Shown piece after piece: positions 1 through 9,717 of a DNA stretch of 53,965 bases. Origin of the DNA: a virus. The stretch's first letter is position 1. The number at the start of each line of letters is the position of its first letter. The notes under the pieces were generated by a model. The model searched no databases and was not told the DNA's origin. It worked only from the letters and a program-made list of their open reading frames with translations. The stretch spans positions 1-53,965 of IMG/VR virus record IMGVR_UViG_3300034093_000924. The stretch is one strand, 5' to 3'. A program made the translations under genes and the position numbers.

Positions 1-3000
1 GCCCGGTCAACCCCATGAAGTTCCCAAGCAGGCGGTCTTTTACGCTGGCCTGGGTGGCGGTCAGGGATGAGCCAATCGTCACGGGTTCTTTGCGGGTGCG
101 GAGTGCAATCTGTCCATCAGCAGCGCGATACGGCCCAATCTTCCTGTCAGCAAACGCTTGGCGAGACTTCTTCAGTGCGTAGAAAATGTCCGAGTTGGAC
201 ATCGCGGCCATGTCAGTAAAGCCCATGTCGCGCAGGGCTGCGCGAACCATACCGACCAACTCCTTGAGCCAGCGCCCAGCCTTTTGACGGAACGACTCGG
301 TGACCCGCGTTTCTTCCGTGTGCGCAATGATCTCGCGCAACACTTGCAGCTTTTGGATTTCTTCGCTGCGGCCCAAGGCGGCGTTGGATGCCGCTACTTG
401 CTGCATCTCGGCCAACAGGTCAGCTCCGCCAATGTCCTCGGCCAGTTTTAGCAAATCAGTCTTGTTGGCATACTCTTGCAACCGCTTGGCCCCAATCATT
501 GTGTCGATGCCGTAATGGCCAAACAACTCGTGGGCCACGGTGGCTTCCAAGTCCTTGAGGTCTGTGTGCTGGTTGCCAACGATCAAGACCGTGCCATCAC
601 TGAATACCGCGCCCTGCACCATGGCGTCCGTGGGATCAATCCCTTCTTGAGACATGCGCGTAAGCAAACCAAGGGAAATCTTGCCGGGGTCGGCGGCGTA
701 CACAAACTTGACGTTCTCTGGCAATCCTGCCTGCACTTTGTCGATAAATGCTTGTGCTTGGGCGGGGTCAATGCTTTCACCGGGTGCGGACCGAACGCGG
801 AAAGCTGTGCCTGCTTCGCTGTCTTTGATCGTCTGCTCAATCTCTTTATCAGACATGCGGCTACCAGCAACCCGCAACTCTTTGGGTGCACCAGTGGCTT
901 TGCGTGTAACTTGAGGTGTGCGCTTACTTGCGGCAACTTGCTTGCCTGCTGTGGGTAGCACTTCTTGAAAGTAGGCAATCTGCTCCTTCAGCGTGGCTTT
1001 GTATTCAGGCGTTGTTTTGCCCAACTCCAGCGCCTTGGCTTCCATCTCTTCGCGCACCACGGCTTTGAAATCGTTGACCGCATCGTCGTCCTTGCCATAC
1101 CGGGCAACCAACGCATCCAGCCGCTTCTTGCGCTGCTGTAGCATCGCCTTGTACCCCGGCTCTTGACGGCCCAACTCCATGGCCAGATTGCGCAGCTTTT
1201 CAGACGTTTCGGCTTCCTTGCGCACATCCCCCCGGTTAATCCGGGCGGCTGTCTGTGCCGTGCGTGACATCGGGGTCTTGGCTGTGCCTGCTTTAACAGC
1301 GGCTGCGGTGGCTTGGCGGCGTTCGTTTTCTTCTTTTTGCAACCGTCCCCGTTCTTCTACAACAGGTTTAATGGGAGTTGTCTCGTACAGGCTTTGGTGC
1401 AACTTGATGATTTGCTCACGCACAGGGGCAATCTTGCCTAACACCATGTTGTATTTGTTGAGCGCAGCGTCAAGTTTGCGCTGAAGGAACACGTTGGTTT
1501 TTCCTTCACGCGCCGCCATTTGCGCAGTAAGCGCATCATGCTCCGCTGCCAAATCGTAGGCTTGTGCCAACAAAGACTTCTTGGCATTGCGCTGGCGCGT
1601 TTCCACCAGCTTCTTCAGGTCTTCAATCTGTTGCGTGACCATTTCATACTCGACCGCAGGCGCACCGCCTTTGTCGTAGATGTCTTGCAACTTGATCTTT
1701 TCCGTTACGGGTTTGTTGTCCTTGTCCAAAACGACGTTGCCATCTTCATCTGTTTTGGTTTTCTCAATAACTTCAAAGTTCGTGCCGTTTGTAAATCTAG
1801 CTTTTGCTCTGGTGTCAAAAAAAGATTCAAACAACGGCGTGCGAGTACGGCGCACGCTTTGAAGCCGCAGCCCCGGTTCAATCGGTTTCTTAACCAGCTC
1901 TTCCCCGCCAAGCCCCAACCGCTCGTCCAACAAACGCATAACACGGGTGCGCTCATCAGCGGCTTTATCCAACGCGGCAGTTTTGGTCTTCTTGTTTTCT
2001 ACGTCCGTGATGGTGGCTATCAGTTTCTGGTCGTTGTTCTGTACGGCAGTGCGCAAAATGTTGGCGGGGCTGAACAAATCAAAGATGTCCGTGCGGGGCT
2101 TCTTCTGTGCTGTGGCCAACTCATTTTCAATCTTGTTGATGTCGTCGGTCTGCTTGGACAGTGCGGCAGCATCCCCAGCCTTGGCCAGTGTGGGCAGCGC
2201 AGCGTTGGCTTCGTCCAGCTTGGTTTGCAACGCCTGTACTTTGGCGGGTTCTTTTGGCTCTGGTGCGGCAGGCGCGGCTGCTTCAACCACTGTGGTTTCA
2301 GGCGCTTCAGTGACTTGGGGTGCTGGAGTGGGTGCTTGCTCTTGGGAGAACAGCGCCATTGTCTCGCCGGGTTGCGTCTGCTGATACGTGCGCATGGTTT
2401 CAAACAGCGGGACTTGGGCCTGAAGCTGCTTGACCTTAGTGACTTGCTGGGCGGCAGCGTCGAAGTCCCCCTTGGCCAACAACTCAAGGCGTTTCTTTTC
2501 TGCGGCTTTGAGTTCGCCCAGGAACTCTTTCTCGGACGCTGCCACACCCCCGCGCTCAGTTACCACCGCGCCCAAGGACTCCAGTTGAGGGAGCAACGCT
2601 TGGCGCTGGGCCTGGAGTTGTTCTTGCTCTTCAATGCTTGGGCCTGCGGCCAACTGAGTTTCAACCGTGTCGATCTGGGTGCGTATTTGACTTAACTGGT
2701 CCATCAGCTTGGTGACGGGCGGTAGTGCGGTAGCGTTGGGGATTGCCTGTGCAGCGGTTGGCTGTGCCCCGGCTGTCTCAGCTTCCATCTGCGCCGCTTG
2801 CTGTGCGTACAACGCGTCAATCGCTTCTTTGCGCTGCTGGTATTCGGCTTCCAGCGGTTTGAACTCGTTGTTGAACTTGGCCAGCTCTTGCTTGGCCGCA
2901 ACATATGCCTTCTTCTCTTCTACCGTGGAGGCCTTGGTGGGCTTGGTTGCAACCAATGCTTCAAGTTGTTGGCGCTGTGCAGCCGCAGCCCGGTACTGAT

Positions 3001-4045
3001 CGTCCAAAGCAATCAGTGCTTCTGGTGCATTCTTGGCAGCTTCGGCTTCTTGCGCGGCCTGGGCGGCTTCGTCCGCTTTTTGTTTGGCCACAGTGTCGCG
3101 TGCAGCACCGCGCTCAGACAATCGGCCAGCCCCGCCAATAGGGGCCAGCAGACCAACTTGGTATGCAGTCCTGCCATATTCAGCCAACGCATCGCTGTCT
3201 GTGAGAGACAACCCTGCTTGTGCACGCTCTAGCATCTGCTGGGTAATTTCCGTGGGGATTTCAGCTACTGCGCCAACGGCGGTGCCTTTGGCCAAGGTTG
3301 CAAGCAAACGCTCTTCGGCCAGCTTGGTGGCGTTGCCTGCTCCAATCGTCAACGCTTTGACGGGTATTCCTGTCAGTTTGCTTACAAGCTGCCCGCCCAA
3401 AGGAATGAACGTCCCGGCCACATCCAGTGCAGCCTGGGGCAAAGCAGCGGCTGCTGCCGCACCTCGGTCAATGTTGAGCGTTTCTCCCCTGGCCTGCTGT
3501 TCAGCGGCTTGGCGCTCGATGTTGCCGCCAAACTGGGAGATTAAAGACGGGGCGGCTGCGCCTGCCACGCCGCCAACAATCGTGCCGACCGGGCCAAAGA
3601 CGGAGCCTGCTGTTGCGCCCAACCGGGCCGCGCCCAGTGTCGATGCTATGTTGGGCGCTTGTTCAGCAATGGCTGCGGGGACTTGGCCCAGCGCTTCCTT
3701 GGCGGCAGAAAAGACGCCTTGCTCTTCGTATGCCTTCTTGACCTTATCCCAACTGACCTGCTCTTCGTATTTTTTACTCCGAGCTTCTCCGCGTGCCAAT
3801 GCGCTTTTGGCCGCTTCCTCGGGAGACCCCATCAGGGATTCTGCGGCGGTCTGTCCGCTGGACAGAAGTGACTCAAGCCCCTTACCAAACGCCCCGCCCA
3901 GACCGCTTTTAGTTGTGGGGGCTGGGGCTTCTACACCAAACGCTTGTGGAAAGTACTTATATGCGTCTCGAAAGGCATCCGCAGGGGACTGTCCTTCTGT
4001 AGCTTCATAGTACGCGCCGTTGGGCAAGCGGATGTAGTTGGCCAT
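1..4045 (-). CDS. Giant internal-virion/polyvalent-type protein with HExxGH motif (partial, C-terminus beyond left edge)
   Basis: The minus-strand frame was read codon by codon from the ATG at 4045 to the window edge and holds no stop, giving at least 1,348 residues. It begins MANYIRLPNGAYYEATEGQS. An Ala/Gly-rich hydrophobic stretch lies near residues 130-250, followed by long Gln/Glu/Lys/Ala-rich segments that look coiled-coil (about 310-1000). A metalloprotease-like HELFGH motif sits at residues 1172-1177, preceded by ATVA and followed by YGID. Large late proteins of this kind downstream of tail genes are often ejection proteins or 'large polyvalent proteins'. That role is inferred from position, size and composition. 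It follows the 575-aa gene after a 58-nt gap. The opposite strand carries several long spurious open frames. The true end is not visible. Confidence 0.85.
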   Translation of the reverse strand, partial: MANYIRLPNGAYYEATEGQSPADAFRDAYKYFPQAFGVEAPAPTTKSGLGGAFGKGLESLLSSGQTAAESLMGSPEEAAKSALARGEARSKKYEEQVSWDKVKKAYEEQGVFSAAKEALGQVPAAIAEQAPNIASTLGAARLGATAGSVFGPVGTIVGGVAGAAAPSLISQFGGNIERQAAEQQARGETLNIDRGAAAAAALPQAALDVAGTFIPLGGQLVSKLTGIPVKALTIGAGNATKLAEERLLATLAKGTAVGAVAEIPTEITQQMLERAQAGLSLTDSDALAEYGRTAYQVGLLAPIGGAGRLSERGAARDTVAKQKADEAAQAAQEAEAAKNAPEALIALDDQYRAAAAQRQQLEALVATKPTKASTVEEKKAYVAAKQELAKFNNEFKPLEAEYQQRKEAIDALYAQQAAQMEAETAGAQPTAAQAIPNATALPPVTKLMDQLSQIRTQIDTVETQLAAGPSIEEQEQLQAQRQALLPQLESLGAVVTERGGVAASEKEFLGELKAAEKKRLELLAKGDFDAAAQQVTKVKQLQAQVPLFETMRTYQQTQPGETMALFSQEQAPTPAPQVTEAPETTVVEAAAPAAPEPKEPAKVQALQTKLDEANAALPTLAKAGDAAALSKQTDDINKIENELATAQKKPRTDIFDLFSPANILRTAVQNNDQKLIATITDVENKKTKTAALDKAADERTRVMRLLDERLGLGGEELVKKPIEPGLRLQSVRRTRTPLFESFFDTRAKARFTNGTNFEVIEKTKTDEDGNVVLDKDNKPVTEKIKLQDIYDKGGAPAVEYEMVTQQIEDLKKLVETRQRNAKKSLLAQAYDLAAEHDALTAQMAAREGKTNVFLQRKLDAALNKYNMVLGKIAPVREQIIKLHQSLYETTPIKPVVEERGRLQKEENERRQATAAAVKAGTAKTPMSRTAQTAARINRGDVRKEAETSEKLRNLAMELGRQEPGYKAMLQQRKKRLDALVARYGKDDDAVNDFKAVVREEMEAKALELGKTTPEYKATLKEQIAYFQEVLPTAGKQVAASKRTPQVTRKATGAPKELRVAGSRMSDKEIEQTIKDSEAGTAFRVRSAPGESIDPAQAQAFIDKVQAGLPENVKFVYAADPGKISLGLLTRMSQEGIDPTDAMVQGAVFSDGTVLIVGNQHTDLKDLEATVAHELFGHYGIDTMIGAKRLQEYANKTDLLKLAEDIGGADLLAEMQQVAASNAALGRSEEIQKLQVLREIIAHTEETRVTESFRQKAGRWLKELVGMVRAALRDMGFTDMAAMSNSDIFYALKKSRQAFADRKIGPYRAADGQIALRTRKEPVTIGSSLTATQASVKDRLLGNFMGLTG

Positions 4046-4103
4046 GTCTGTCACTCAAATTGTGTTGCCCGTGCGACGGCGTTGGGGTTGCGCACAGAAA
4101 ATA

Positions 4104-5831
4104 TTATCGCTGACCCGGCGCTCTTAGTACAGGGGCATTTGCAGGGGGTGCGACAAAACTGCTTCCGCCAGCACCGCCCATACCTGCCATATACACAGCA
4201 AACGTGGGGTACCGGGCCATGAACTCACCGCCCTTCAAGGGGTCTGCGGCTTGTGATGTGTAGGCTTTGTACAGCATAGGTACCTTGTCCGCTTCTTTGA
4301 ACAGCCCAAAACCTTTAAGTAACGGGCTTCCTTCGGGCTCATTACCAAGCTGTTGGTACATGTGGAGAGGGGAACTCAGTCTTGCCGTTTCCGCTTGCTT
4401 CGCTGCAATTCTTTCTTGTGCAGAAATTTGAGCTAGCCCCATTCGCTCTCTTGCATTGATGTCGTACATCTTGGCGCGGTTTTCCGACATTACGCCAAAC
4501 GCAACCCGTGAATCTGCCCGGTTCATATCGCCGTCTTTTTGAAGCGCGTCCAACCCCAGTTTTTCAGCTTCTGTCCTGGTAGCGCGGATGTCTTTCTGGG
4601 CAGCGCGGACTTCTTTGGCGTTCATGTCCGCACGGTTTTGACGGAACATGTCGATCTTGTCAAAGGCTTCGTCCAGTTTTTCACGAGACGCCTCCAACTT
4701 ATCCAACCCTTCGGTGTAGGCCTTGGCCCCAACGCCCGCACCCTTGCCAATGTTGACCAGCCCGTGCGGAGATTCCCCGGACATGATGGCAAGTCCTGCT
4801 TGGAAAATGGCCAACCCAGGTAGATCAGCTTCGCGTTTGCTCAACTTTTCTCCCCGTTCTTTGGTTCTTTTTTCGACGGCTTCCATGCCCAAGCCTTGCT
4901 TGGCTTGATCGGCTTTGATTTCATCGAGTGCAGCTTTGGCGTCTGTTTCGCGGGCTAGTGTGTACGTGCCAATTTTGTTTTGCACTGCTTGCGACACAGT
5001 GGGTTCGCCAAACTGGTCACGCATATTTTGAAACTCTTTTGCAGTGCCTGTAGCGGTCTGAGTCAGGCCAGGGATGTCTGCCATCAGCCCTTCGCCGCCA
5101 ACGGTGGGATTCAGTCCTTGACCGCCGCCGGGTTTTATTCCTCTTGCCGGGGTAGCACCGGGAACAGGCGTGGCTGGAAGCGGGGGTGCTGCGGGAGCAG
5201 CGCGGGGGACAGGCGCGGGAGCAGTGGATTGTTGGAGACGCGCCGCATCTTCTTGTTTCATTCTTTGTGCAGTATCGGGTGCGGCAGTTTCAAGAAATTT
5301 AATTTGGGCCGCTCTCTCCGCAGCTTTTCTACGCGCAAGAATTTCTTCAACTCGTGCTTGGTCATAAGCCAAAGATTCCGGGTGTACACCAAAAAGTCCG
5401 CTGGGGTCAACCATACCGTGTGAGTACCCCTGCGGCTGGCCCCCAACTCGGAACCGGGGAACTTCTCCGCCTTCTTCAAAAGCAACGATGCCACCAGTAG
5501 CCATGCGCTGCATATTAGGTGCCGGGAGCTGACCAATACCGCTGTCTTCTGGAAGCTGTTGTGGCGGCGTGCCTTGCGGCGCACCTTGCGGTGGCATCCC
5601 TTGTTGGGGCGGCATTTGTGGCCCCATCTGCGCAATTTCTTGGTCAACCACTTTAGGCTGCGGCTGTTGCTGCCCCGCCTGTGCACCCTGACGCATCTCT
5701 TTACGGCGGTTGGACTCAGACAGCGCCAACGACAACGTGTAGGGGTCGGCCTTGTGCATAGCCGCGTATTGCTGCAACGCTTGGTCGGACATCCGCGCCA
5801 TTTGGGCGGTAATCTGGTTGACGTTAATCAT
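4104..5831 (-). CDS. Internal virion-like coiled-coil protein, 575 aa
   Basis: The N-terminus (MINVNQITAQMARMSDQALQ, then HKADPYTLSLALSESNRRKE) is a recognisable start of a structural-protein type common in environmental podovirus-like phages. Residues 50-100 are Gln/Pro-rich (QQGMPPQGAPQG) and are followed by Gly-rich TGGIVAFEEGGEVPRF. The middle (about 290-480) is highly charged and helical. The C-terminus is Gly/Ala-rich. No enzyme motif was seen. It lies between the 542-aa Q-rich protein and the giant protein, so an internal or ejected virion role is plausible but inferred. The start is the ATG closest to the upstream gene, 9 nt after its stop. Confidence 0.8.
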   Translation of the reverse strand: MINVNQITAQMARMSDQALQQYAAMHKADPYTLSLALSESNRRKEMRQGAQAGQQQPQPKVVDQEIAQMGPQMPPQQGMPPQGAPQGTPPQQLPEDSGIGQLPAPNMQRMATGGIVAFEEGGEVPRFRVGGQPQGYSHGMVDPSGLFGVHPESLAYDQARVEEILARRKAAERAAQIKFLETAAPDTAQRMKQEDAARLQQSTAPAPVPRAAPAAPPLPATPVPGATPARGIKPGGGQGLNPTVGGEGLMADIPGLTQTATGTAKEFQNMRDQFGEPTVSQAVQNKIGTYTLARETDAKAALDEIKADQAKQGLGMEAVEKRTKERGEKLSKREADLPGLAIFQAGLAIMSGESPHGLVNIGKGAGVGAKAYTEGLDKLEASREKLDEAFDKIDMFRQNRADMNAKEVRAAQKDIRATRTEAEKLGLDALQKDGDMNRADSRVAFGVMSENRAKMYDINARERMGLAQISAQERIAAKQAETARLSSPLHMYQQLGNEPEGSPLLKGFGLFKEADKVPMLYKAYTSQAADPLKGGEFMARYPTFAVYMAGMGGAGGSSFVAPPANAPVLRAPGQR

Positions 5832-5840
5832 GAATATTCC

Positions 5841-7469
5841 TTACCCTATTTTGGAGAGTGCCAGCTCAGCCAGACCTGCTGGGCGCTGCTTGGCTTTAAC
5901 TTTGCCGCCCTTTTTCATACCTGCCATTCTGCTCAAGCCATAACCTGCCATGCCCAGACCTGCTAACTGCGACACGTTGCTGGGGGCGGCTTGGTACATG
6001 TTGGTGCTGGTGGACTGCATCGGCAAGCCGCGCAGCATGTTGCTCATAAAGGCCAACTGCTGCTGGGGGTACTGCTGCGCCATGGCGTAGTTCTGAATCT
6101 GCTGGTTCAAGATGCCTTGCTGCTGCGCTTGCTGTTGAGCGCCCAACTGATTCTGCAAATTAATGTTGCCAACCTGTTGGCCGTACTGCGTCTGGCCCAA
6201 CTGACCCAACTGACCAGCGGCTTGCAGCCCGGTCTGCAACCCTTGCATGCCGTAGCCTGCACCAAACTGGCGAGACTGCTCCCCGGCTTGCTGGCCAGCC
6301 AACCCATACTGTGCGCGTTGCTGTGCGGCGGTCATGCCCTGACCTGCGCCAAACTGTCGGGACTGTTCACGCATTTGTTGCGCGTTCATACCTTGCTGCT
6401 GGTTGGCCAGTTGTGCTTGGAGGTTTTGTCCAGAGCCAAGCCCCTGGGTTTGCAAACGCGAAGCCAGATTCTGCTGGCCAACATTGAACCCCATGCCTTG
6501 ATTGGCCAACTGCGCTTGCAGGTTTTGACCTGAACCCAGTTGCTGTATGCCCAATTGAGCGCCAAGATTTTGCTGACCCACAGTAAGACCCGCGCCTTGG
6601 TTGGCTAACGCTGCTTGCATGCGTGCGTTTTGCTCGGCATTAAATTGCTGTTGCGCGTTTTGGAACGCGGCGTTCTGCCCTTGTGCTTGGATGTCGCCCT
6701 TTTGCGTGGCCAAGTTACGTGCGGCTTCAGCTTCCATCAACCCTGCACGGGAGCCACCAAATGCGCCAGAACGAACCGCCTGACCAGCACGCTGGGTGCC
6801 TGCAATATCGGCTTGACGCTGGGCTTCGCGTTGCTGGATGTCCACTACATTTTGCATGTAGGGGTTCATGAACTGGTTAGCAGTTCCAGGTTGGTTAAAG
6901 CTGTCTGCGCTGACACGCTCGGCAGGCCCCATCTGATACTGCTGCAAGTTGGGCGCGTTTACATTAGCCGGGCCTTGCATTTGCAAGTCTTGCAACTGCG
7001 GTGCATTGACTTGTTGGGAGTTGAACTGCCCGGTTTGATAGTCTTGGGGCGCTTGGAACTGATTGCCAAACTGCCCTGCGTCGTAGCTTGCCCCCATAGC
7101 GCGTTGTCCTGCCAAGCCCGCAATACCCGACGCCGTGTCCAACTGGGGAGATGTGCCCATGTTGGCGGCTCCCCTGAACGACTGCTCCTGCATGGGGCTG
7201 AACCCAGCAACGTACTTGGATGGGTCTTCGCTGAACGGCGTGTAGCCCTTCATGCTAGTGGCGTATTTCTGCCCCGTGGTCGGGTCTGTCTCGTAGTTGT
7301 ACAACTGCTGCTGGGTTGTGCCAAGCATCGTCTCTACGTATGGACGCGCATACTCAGGGATGTTTGTGTTGGACACCGTGGTCTGTGTAGGCGGAGGAGC
7401 GCCGCCACCCCCGCCCATGTACAAGCGTGGCCCCATAAAAAAGTCGAGTATGTCGGTAAATTTGAACAT
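5841..7469 (-). CDS. Gln-rich internal virion-like protein, 542 aa
   Basis: The ATG at 7469 was chosen because GAGGG lies 7 nt upstream; an in-frame extension to 7496 would overlap the previous gene and has no better site. The protein begins MFKFTDILDFFMGP, then a poly-Gly/Pro stretch. Most of the rest is Gln/Ala/Gly-rich, with repeated near-copies of GQNLQAQLANQ and EQSRQFGAG at roughly residues 250-420. A segment around residue 215-260 (NPYMQNVVDIQQREAQRQAD, later RSGAFGGSRAG) is typical of this family in other phages. The C-terminus is basic (MKKGGKVKAKQRP). A helical, repetitive internal or ejection protein is the likeliest reading, from composition and position. Confidence 0.8.
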   Translation of the reverse strand: MFKFTDILDFFMGPRLYMGGGGGAPPPTQTTVSNTNIPEYARPYVETMLGTTQQQLYNYETDPTTGQKYATSMKGYTPFSEDPSKYVAGFSPMQEQSFRGAANMGTSPQLDTASGIAGLAGQRAMGASYDAGQFGNQFQAPQDYQTGQFNSQQVNAPQLQDLQMQGPANVNAPNLQQYQMGPAERVSADSFNQPGTANQFMNPYMQNVVDIQQREAQRQADIAGTQRAGQAVRSGAFGGSRAGLMEAEAARNLATQKGDIQAQGQNAAFQNAQQQFNAEQNARMQAALANQGAGLTVGQQNLGAQLGIQQLGSGQNLQAQLANQGMGFNVGQQNLASRLQTQGLGSGQNLQAQLANQQQGMNAQQMREQSRQFGAGQGMTAAQQRAQYGLAGQQAGEQSRQFGAGYGMQGLQTGLQAAGQLGQLGQTQYGQQVGNINLQNQLGAQQQAQQQGILNQQIQNYAMAQQYPQQQLAFMSNMLRGLPMQSTSTNMYQAAPSNVSQLAGLGMAGYGLSRMAGMKKGGKVKAKQRPAGLAELALSKIG

Positions 7470-7479
7470 CACAGTGCCC

Positions 7480-7893
7480 TCATATCTTTGTTTCAACCAC
7501 GGTATAACGCCGTGTAAATCCCTGGTTCTCCAGCAGGCGAACCATTGCTGGACGCCCGCCCGCTTGAATCTTGGTAGCGCCCATGCCGCGCAACACCGCC
7601 TTTAACTGATCCAGTACTGGCTCATTGACAATCCCTGCACCCCCTGCGCTAGTCACAAACGCCACCCTGTCGTTGGGGTAGTTTTGAAAAGCGATTGTCA
7701 TTGCCCCGTGAAGCTGGTTGTCTTCGTCAGTGGCCACTAACAACGTCCAATGTCCCAGCGTGACGTACATTTTGATCTGCTCAAGCGAGTAGTCATCCCC
7801 GCCAAACTTCTCTGTTGCAGCGATGAATTTCTCCACCAACGGCCAAGTCTGGGCGGTGTACTGTTGCGGGACATGCTGGACAGTGAGCGTCAT
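7480..7893 (-). CDS. GNAT-fold-like internal virion protein, 137 aa
   Basis: The C-terminal half (DQLKAVLRGMGATKIQAGGR, then PAMVRLLENQGF) reads like the last strands and helices of a GNAT acetyltransferase fold. The central strand HGAMTIAFQNYPNDRVAFVT fits too. A clear acetyl-CoA P-loop (R/QxxGxG/A) is not present, so catalytic activity is doubtful. Small proteins of this shape occur among virion genes of podoviruses, and T7 gp13 is a loose analogue. Its stop overlaps the leader of the 542-aa gene and its start overlaps the end of the 384-aa gene by 4 nt, so translation is coupled. A structural or assembly role is inferred. Confidence 0.7.
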   Translation of the reverse strand: MTLTVQHVPQQYTAQTWPLVEKFIAATEKFGGDDYSLEQIKMYVTLGHWTLLVATDEDNQLHGAMTIAFQNYPNDRVAFVTSAGGAGIVNEPVLDQLKAVLRGMGATKIQAGGRPAMVRLLENQGFTRRYTVVETKI

Positions 7894-9044
7894 GCTGGCA
7901 TGTACTTGGTCGGGTTGATCTGCTTGGCCTGTGCTTGTTTACCTGTCCTGGCGGCGCGAACCCGGTCCATCATCTTGTACAACTGCTTGGCCCCAGCGTC
8001 CGATGAGCCGTTACCCAAGCCCGACACCACATCGGCAGAAACCACAAACTCGTCGTTGGCCAACCGGGCGGGTTGCTTGCCTGCAATGGTGGCGGGGATG
8101 CTGTCACTCATGCCGTCTCCTGGGCCTTTGAGCATGCGCCCACCACGAGCGTAGTCGGCATAACCGCCAAGATCGGCCAAACCGCCACCAGCCATACCGG
8201 GCCGGGCAACCATCTTTGTGCCAGCTTCAGCGTCATACCGGGCAGGGTCGTAGCTCAGTGGGGGGGTGGCGTACTTTCCCTGTTCTTGTTCTTGTGCAAG
8301 CCGCTTTATTTGTTCTCCAATACTTGTAAGCCCGCCGCCAGCCATGTTGCGGTAGTCTTTGTACACCGGAGTGTAGGGGGTAGGCGGCTTGACTTCAAGC
8401 GGCTTGTAGCGGTCTGGGTCGTACTTGAGCTTGTTCAACGGGCCGTCATACGGCGGGGCTTCGGGATAGGGACTCTTGCGGTCTGCCAGCATTGCCGCAG
8501 CCGCCAGGGGAATGCCGTATTTGGCCACGGCGGGGAGTCCGCCGTACCAGTTAGCGGCGGAGTTTGCCATGCCTGCAATACCGCCAGGAGCGGCGGGAGC
8601 CGCAACACTTGGAACCATCGCCGCCTGCCCGCCCACATAGGGAGTAGCTATCCCAGACCCAATGGCATCAACACCAGCAGCACCAGCGGCGGGAAGGGCG
8701 CTAGCCGCAGCGGCGGGAGCGGCGGGGGCCAAACTTGCAAGTCCCGCCAATTGAGACGCCTCAACTGATCCAGCAGCAGCGGCAGCAGCCTGAGCCGGTG
8801 TTAACGCAGAGGCAGCTAAATACGCGCTGTCGGCAGCAAGTGCTCCAGCCGCAGTCCCAGCACCAGCAGCCCCGGCTCCCGCGCCCGCCGTCCCTGCTCC
8901 AGCAAGCGTCTCCCCGCCAAGAGCCCCGCCAGTAAAATACATGGCAGTCGCCGCTGCAATCAGCGGCGCATTCTGTGAAAGGCTTAAACTTTTGTCAAGG
9001 TTGGCAAGCTCTTTGCCGGGGTCGAATCCGCCGCCACCGCTCAT
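7890..9044 (-). CDS. Ala/Gly-rich tail or internal virion protein, 384 aa
   Basis: The N-terminal half is extremely Ala/Gly-rich and partly hydrophobic (residues 25-190). The second half carries blocks often seen near tail genes of environmental phages: GGRMLKGPGDGMSDSIPATI, then ARLANDEFVVSADVVSGLGN, then GAKQLYKMMDRVRAARTGK. No catalytic motif is apparent. The domain layout, a membrane-like low-complexity region followed by a conserved tail, suggests a protein delivered or inserted during infection. That is inference. It is translationally coupled to the GNAT-like gene by a 4-nt overlap. Confidence 0.75.
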   Translation of the reverse strand: MSGGGGFDPGKELANLDKSLSLSQNAPLIAAATAMYFTGGALGGETLAGAGTAGAGAGAAGAGTAAGALAADSAYLAASALTPAQAAAAAAGSVEASQLAGLASLAPAAPAAAASALPAAGAAGVDAIGSGIATPYVGGQAAMVPSVAAPAAPGGIAGMANSAANWYGGLPAVAKYGIPLAAAAMLADRKSPYPEAPPYDGPLNKLKYDPDRYKPLEVKPPTPYTPVYKDYRNMAGGGLTSIGEQIKRLAQEQEQGKYATPPLSYDPARYDAEAGTKMVARPGMAGGGLADLGGYADYARGGRMLKGPGDGMSDSIPATIAGKQPARLANDEFVVSADVVSGLGNGSSDAGAKQLYKMMDRVRAARTGKQAQAKQINPTKYMPA

Positions 9045-9075
9045 AGCGTACTCCTGGTTAATTGTTCAAATGGTA

Positions 9076-9717
9076 TCATGTTGAGAGCGCCGAGACAAAT
9101 GTGACAGTCAAGATTGCCGAGGGAATAGCCGGGACTGGAGCCGCTGCCGCAACAGCCTTAATTTGGACGTTGGTGTCATCCACACTCCACATCAGCTCAA
9201 AGTAGTCCCCCGCCTGCATAGATAACACAAAATTCCAAGCTGCAATGTTTTCTGCTACGGTTCCTTGAACAGCCATTTCACTGGCGGAATACGCAACGTC
9301 TACCCCATTTATCCGCGCCCAAATGTAAGCGTGCCCTGCGGAACCAGATGCCTTATCAAGCTGCAAGGAAAACTGGAAGTTGTAGATGCCTGCATTTGTA
9401 ACAGTAATTTTTGATGTTGGCGACCCTATAGCAACGCCGTTACTTAGACCAGTAGAGTTAAATGTAACTGTATACGCCGTGCCTGTTGCCGCCGCCGATT
9501 GTGTTGTAGTGTCGTGGAATGCTCCGTAAGGGAACTGAACAAACCGTCCCCCGTTATCCCCCACCACAACGCCCAACAAACTATCAAGCTGGTTAAAGTA
9601 CAACCGCAAGATGTTCATAAACTGCTCTTGGTATTGGGCGTTGTATTCCTGCGGAGCGGACGGCAGGCGCGGCGCTACGACAGGCCGATAGCGGTTGGTG
9701 ATTATGTTAGTTGCCAT
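9076..9717 (-). CDS. Tail fibre/appendage protein with C1q/TNF-like jelly-roll domain, 213 aa
   Basis: A short N-terminal region (1-55: RPVVAPRLPSAPQEYNAQYQ, then FMNILRLYFNQL) looks like a virion-attachment segment. Residues 60-213 form a beta-rich domain. The strand pattern GIYNFQFSLQLDKAS, AYIWARINGVDV, NFVLSMQAGDYFELMW, DDTNVQIKA is typical of C1q/TNF-like jelly-rolls used at tips of phage fibres. It starts directly after the stop of the 776-aa tail gene (TAA immediately followed by ATG). Receptor binding is a plausible job but is not shown. Confidence 0.75.
   Translation of the reverse strand: MATNIITNRYRPVVAPRLPSAPQEYNAQYQEQFMNILRLYFNQLDSLLGVVVGDNGGRFVQFPYGAFHDTTTQSAAATGTAYTVTFNSTGLSNGVAIGSPTSKITVTNAGIYNFQFSLQLDKASGSAGHAYIWARINGVDVAYSASEMAVQGTVAENIAAWNFVLSMQAGDYFELMWSVDDTNVQIKAVAAAAPVPAIPSAILTVTFVSALST

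Noticed and set aside
1520-2695. 391-codon open frame on the plus strand (and a 325-codon one at 3033-4010)
   Set aside because: Both lie opposite the giant minus-strand gene. They have Leu/Cys/Phe- or Ala/Ser-rich translations typical of antisense frames and no ribosome sites.
6615-7517. 300-codon plus-strand frame
   Set aside because: Antisense to the Gln-rich 542-aa gene; composition (Leu/Val/Arg/Cys) is that of a shadow.
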